A stretch of 64,000 nt of DNA from Chitinimonas taiwanensis DSM 18899. GTDB lineage: Bacteria > Pseudomonadota > Gammaproteobacteria > Burkholderiales > Chitinimonadaceae. How positions within the stretch are numbered: position 1 is the stretch's first letter; each line of letters opens with the position of its first letter. The stretch is taken from assembly GCF_900119825.1 (NCBI RefSeq), contig NZ_FPKR01000014.1, positions 78,044 to 142,043 on the forward strand, in the 5' to 3' direction. Below are positions 62,938-64,000 of this stretch, in pieces. Below the pieces are notes generated by a model, which was not told where the DNA came from, did not search any database, and worked only from the letters and a program-made list of their open reading frames with translations. Both the position numbers and the translations under genes were made by a program.

Positions 62938-63528
62938 ATGAACGATTTCGAGAAAGACTTCGACTACCTGGGGCGTATCCAGGACTATTACGCAGATAAT
63001 CGCTGCTTGCCCTCTTACGCTCGCCTGATGGGGCTACTGGGCTTTGCCAGCAAATCAGCCGTCTCCAAGCTACTCGCCCGCCTGCAGCTGCAGGGTTTTC
63101 TGACCCGCAGCGCGGATGGCGACTGGGCACCCACCGACCGCTTCTTCGAGCGCACGCTGTCCTCGCAGCCTGTACCTGCCGGCATGCCCGTGGCAGCAAG
63201 GGATGTCGGCAGCGATGCCTTCGCCATCGATCAATACCTGATCGAACGGCCATCCGATACCTTGCTGATCCCGGTCAAAGGCGATTCCATGATCGATGCA
63301 GGCATCCATGAGGGCGATCTGGCCGTCATCGAGCGACGTAATCGCGCCAATAGCGGTGATATCGTGATCGCCATCGTGGACAACGAATTCACCCTGAAAA
63401 CCCTGGGCCGAGAACAGGGCCGCTTTGTGCTGTTACCGGCCAATCCGGCCTACCCCGTCATCCGGCCGAAGGCAGAGCTGGAGATCTTCGGGGTGCTGGT
63501 AGGTCTGGTGCGCAAATACCGCGGCTAG
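62938..63528 (+). CDS. LexA-family repressor (S24 peptidase)
   Basis: A 196-residue self-cleaving repressor. An N-terminal winged helix (residues 1-65: YADNRCLPSYARLMGLLGFA then SKSAVSKLLARLQLQGFLTR) has LexA layout but divergent sequence, and the S24 domain follows. The Ala-Gly cleavage site is A81-G82 (VPAGMPV), the catalytic Ser is S117 (PVKGDSMIDAGI), and the catalytic Lys is K154 (EFTLKTLG). All three are intact, so RecA-stimulated autocleavage is expected. It may be the main LexA or a paralogue. A terminator follows and no DNA-repair gene is cotranscribed. The palindrome upstream is its likely operator. Confidence 0.9.
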   Translation: MNDFEKDFDYLGRIQDYYADNRCLPSYARLMGLLGFASKSAVSKLLARLQLQGFLTRSADGDWAPTDRFFERTLSSQPVPAGMPVAARDVGSDAFAIDQYLIERPSDTLLIPVKGDSMIDAGIHEGDLAVIERRNRANSGDIVIAIVDNEFTLKTLGREQGRFVLLPANPAYPVIRPKAELEIFGVLVGLVRKYRG

Positions 63529-63556
63529 CGCCCATCCAGGCAAAGCCGCCCAAACG

Positions 63557-63582
63557 AAACAGCCCGCGTGAGCGGGCTGTTT
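63557..63582. terminator. Terminator after the LexA-like gene
   Basis: AAACAGCCCGC / GCGGGCTGTTT with a four-base loop lies 28 bases behind the stop codon. Nothing else is assigned in 63583-63689. Confidence 0.9.
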
Positions 63583-63689
63583 GCATTTCACTCCATCAGT
63601 ACCCTGTATCCGCCCCTCGCCGCCAAGCAACGGGCCAACGGGCAATTCAAATATCACGATCCATACCACGCTCAGCGCTGCGCCAAAGT

Positions 63690-63724
63690 AAAAGCCCCAG
63701 TCTCTGTTGAGACCGGGGCTTTTC
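63690..63724 (-). terminator. Terminator of the rRNA operon
   Basis: On the minus strand, just after 5S rRNA, AAAAGCCCCGGTCTC / GAGACTGGGGCTTTT forms a long stem with one mismatch and a four-base loop, ending in T. Confidence 0.9.
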
Positions 63725-63732
63725 GGTAGGGA

Positions 63733-63848
63733 GCCTGGCAGTGACCTACTTTCACACGGGAGATCCGCACTATCATCGGCGCGGTGTCGTTTCACTGTCC
63801 TGTTCGAGATGGGAAGGAGTGGGTCCAACACGCTATGGCCGCCAAGCA
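63733..63848 (-). rRNA. rrf: 5S ribosomal RNA
   Basis: The minus strand reads TGCTTGGCGGCCATAGCG at its start, CCACTCCTTCCCATCTCGAA in loop B/C, and AAAGTAGGTCACTGCCAGGC at its end. The two ends pair as the 5S helix I. At about 116 bases it has the normal length. It is the last gene of an rRNA operon that enters from the right edge. Confidence 0.95.
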
Positions 63849-63988
63849 TAACTGGCGTGCATCCTGACTTCGTCAAGACACAACATTTTCAGTTCGCTGC
63901 TCTTACAAGCAACAAACCATGGAAGAAGTAATCAATGCGATTGAGTTGATTCGACGTATCACAAACACACCCAAACGTCTTGGGTTAT
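63849..63988 (-). other. 23S-5S rRNA spacer
   Basis: A spacer of about 140 bases between the end of 23S rRNA and the 5S gene. It contains short helices expected for RNase III processing (for example CCCAAGACGTTTGGG at 63970-63984) and no tRNA. Confidence 0.6.
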
Positions 63989-64000
63989 AGGATCAAGCCT
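63989..64000 (-). rRNA. rrl: 3' end of 23S ribosomal RNA (partial)
   Basis: The last bases of the window, read on the minus strand, are AGGCTTGATCCT, which corresponds to the conserved 3' end of bacterial 23S rRNA (GAGGCTTAACCTT in E. coli). Only about 12 bases are inside the window. The position directly ahead of the 5S gene supports the call. Confidence 0.65.

Noticed and set aside
1..64000. CRISPR arrays, insertion sequences and prophage genes
   Set aside because: No regularly spaced repeats, transposase or phage structural genes were seen anywhere in the window.

Overview
The window is GC-rich, densely coded chromosome from a Gram-negative bacterium, most likely a betaproteobacterium, possibly of the Neisseriales. 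The evidence is mixed: an rpsT gene divergent from murJ, an xseB-ispA-dxs operon, a class I PHA synthase, ArgP/LysE-type export, a GlrK/GlrR two-component system with a sigma-54 target, the yeaG-yeaH-spoVR operon, and the tail of an rRNA operon (23S end and 5S) at the right edge. The genus cannot be fixed from the sequence alone.

Layout. 1-8746 (minus): a two-partner secretion locus, TpsB then a 2,322-residue TpsA adhesin, then the start of a small exported protein that runs off the left edge. 8859-11716 (minus): an unknown membrane protein, a RutE-like nitroreductase and a receiver/degenerate-GGDEF protein. 11836-15056 (plus): a small hypothetical, then enoyl-ACP reductase, phosphate acetyltransferase and acetate kinase. 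15152-18335: rpsT, murJ and an aspartate-type aminotransferase. 18523-21802: a complete TRAP transporter (small permease, large permease, Tat-exported binding protein). 21875-25190: a coiled-coil membrane protein, tRNA-Asn, an AsmA-like protein and YgfZ. 25267-28329 (minus): dxs, ispA and xseB, with a candidate structured small RNA just upstream. 28769-40602: DUF2062, MscS, ArgP, LysE/ArgO, an ACT protein, PhaC, an extradiol dioxygenase, envelope proteins and a large lipoprotein. 40964-46160 (plus): a compact run with DUF2141, 2TM, carotenoid oxygenase, quinone reductase, LytS-type kinase, a Cys-rich secreted protein and a LytTR regulator. 46200-50500: a lower-GC accessory island. 50637-54591: GlrK-lipoprotein-GlrR and a BON-domain protein behind a sigma-54 promoter with GlrR-type upstream sites. 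54765-62688: VOC protein, methyltransferase, MocR regulator/DUF2917 pair, then spoVR, yeaH and prkA (all minus). 62938-63528: a LexA-like repressor with a palindromic operator. 63733-64000 (minus): 5S rRNA and the extreme 3' end of 23S rRNA.

The most interesting part is the island. On the minus strand it carries a HAM1/ITPase-family protein whose expected catalytic Asp is His, a translationally coupled SIR2-family protein, and then a cN-I-type 5'-nucleotidase. A HAM1-SIR2 pair is the sensor-effector core of the recently described Kongming anti-phage system, in which an adenosine deaminase supplies the dITP signal. No deaminase is present here; a nucleotidase sits beside the pair instead. I read this as a candidate variant of non-canonical-nucleotide immune signalling. 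It is an inference from gene content and active-site residues, not shown by any experiment here.

Elsewhere the genes form ordinary housekeeping operons. Regulatory reading adds a GlrR/sigma-54 circuit driving a BON-domain envelope protein, and a Bacillus-style SOS-like palindrome in front of the LexA-like gene.
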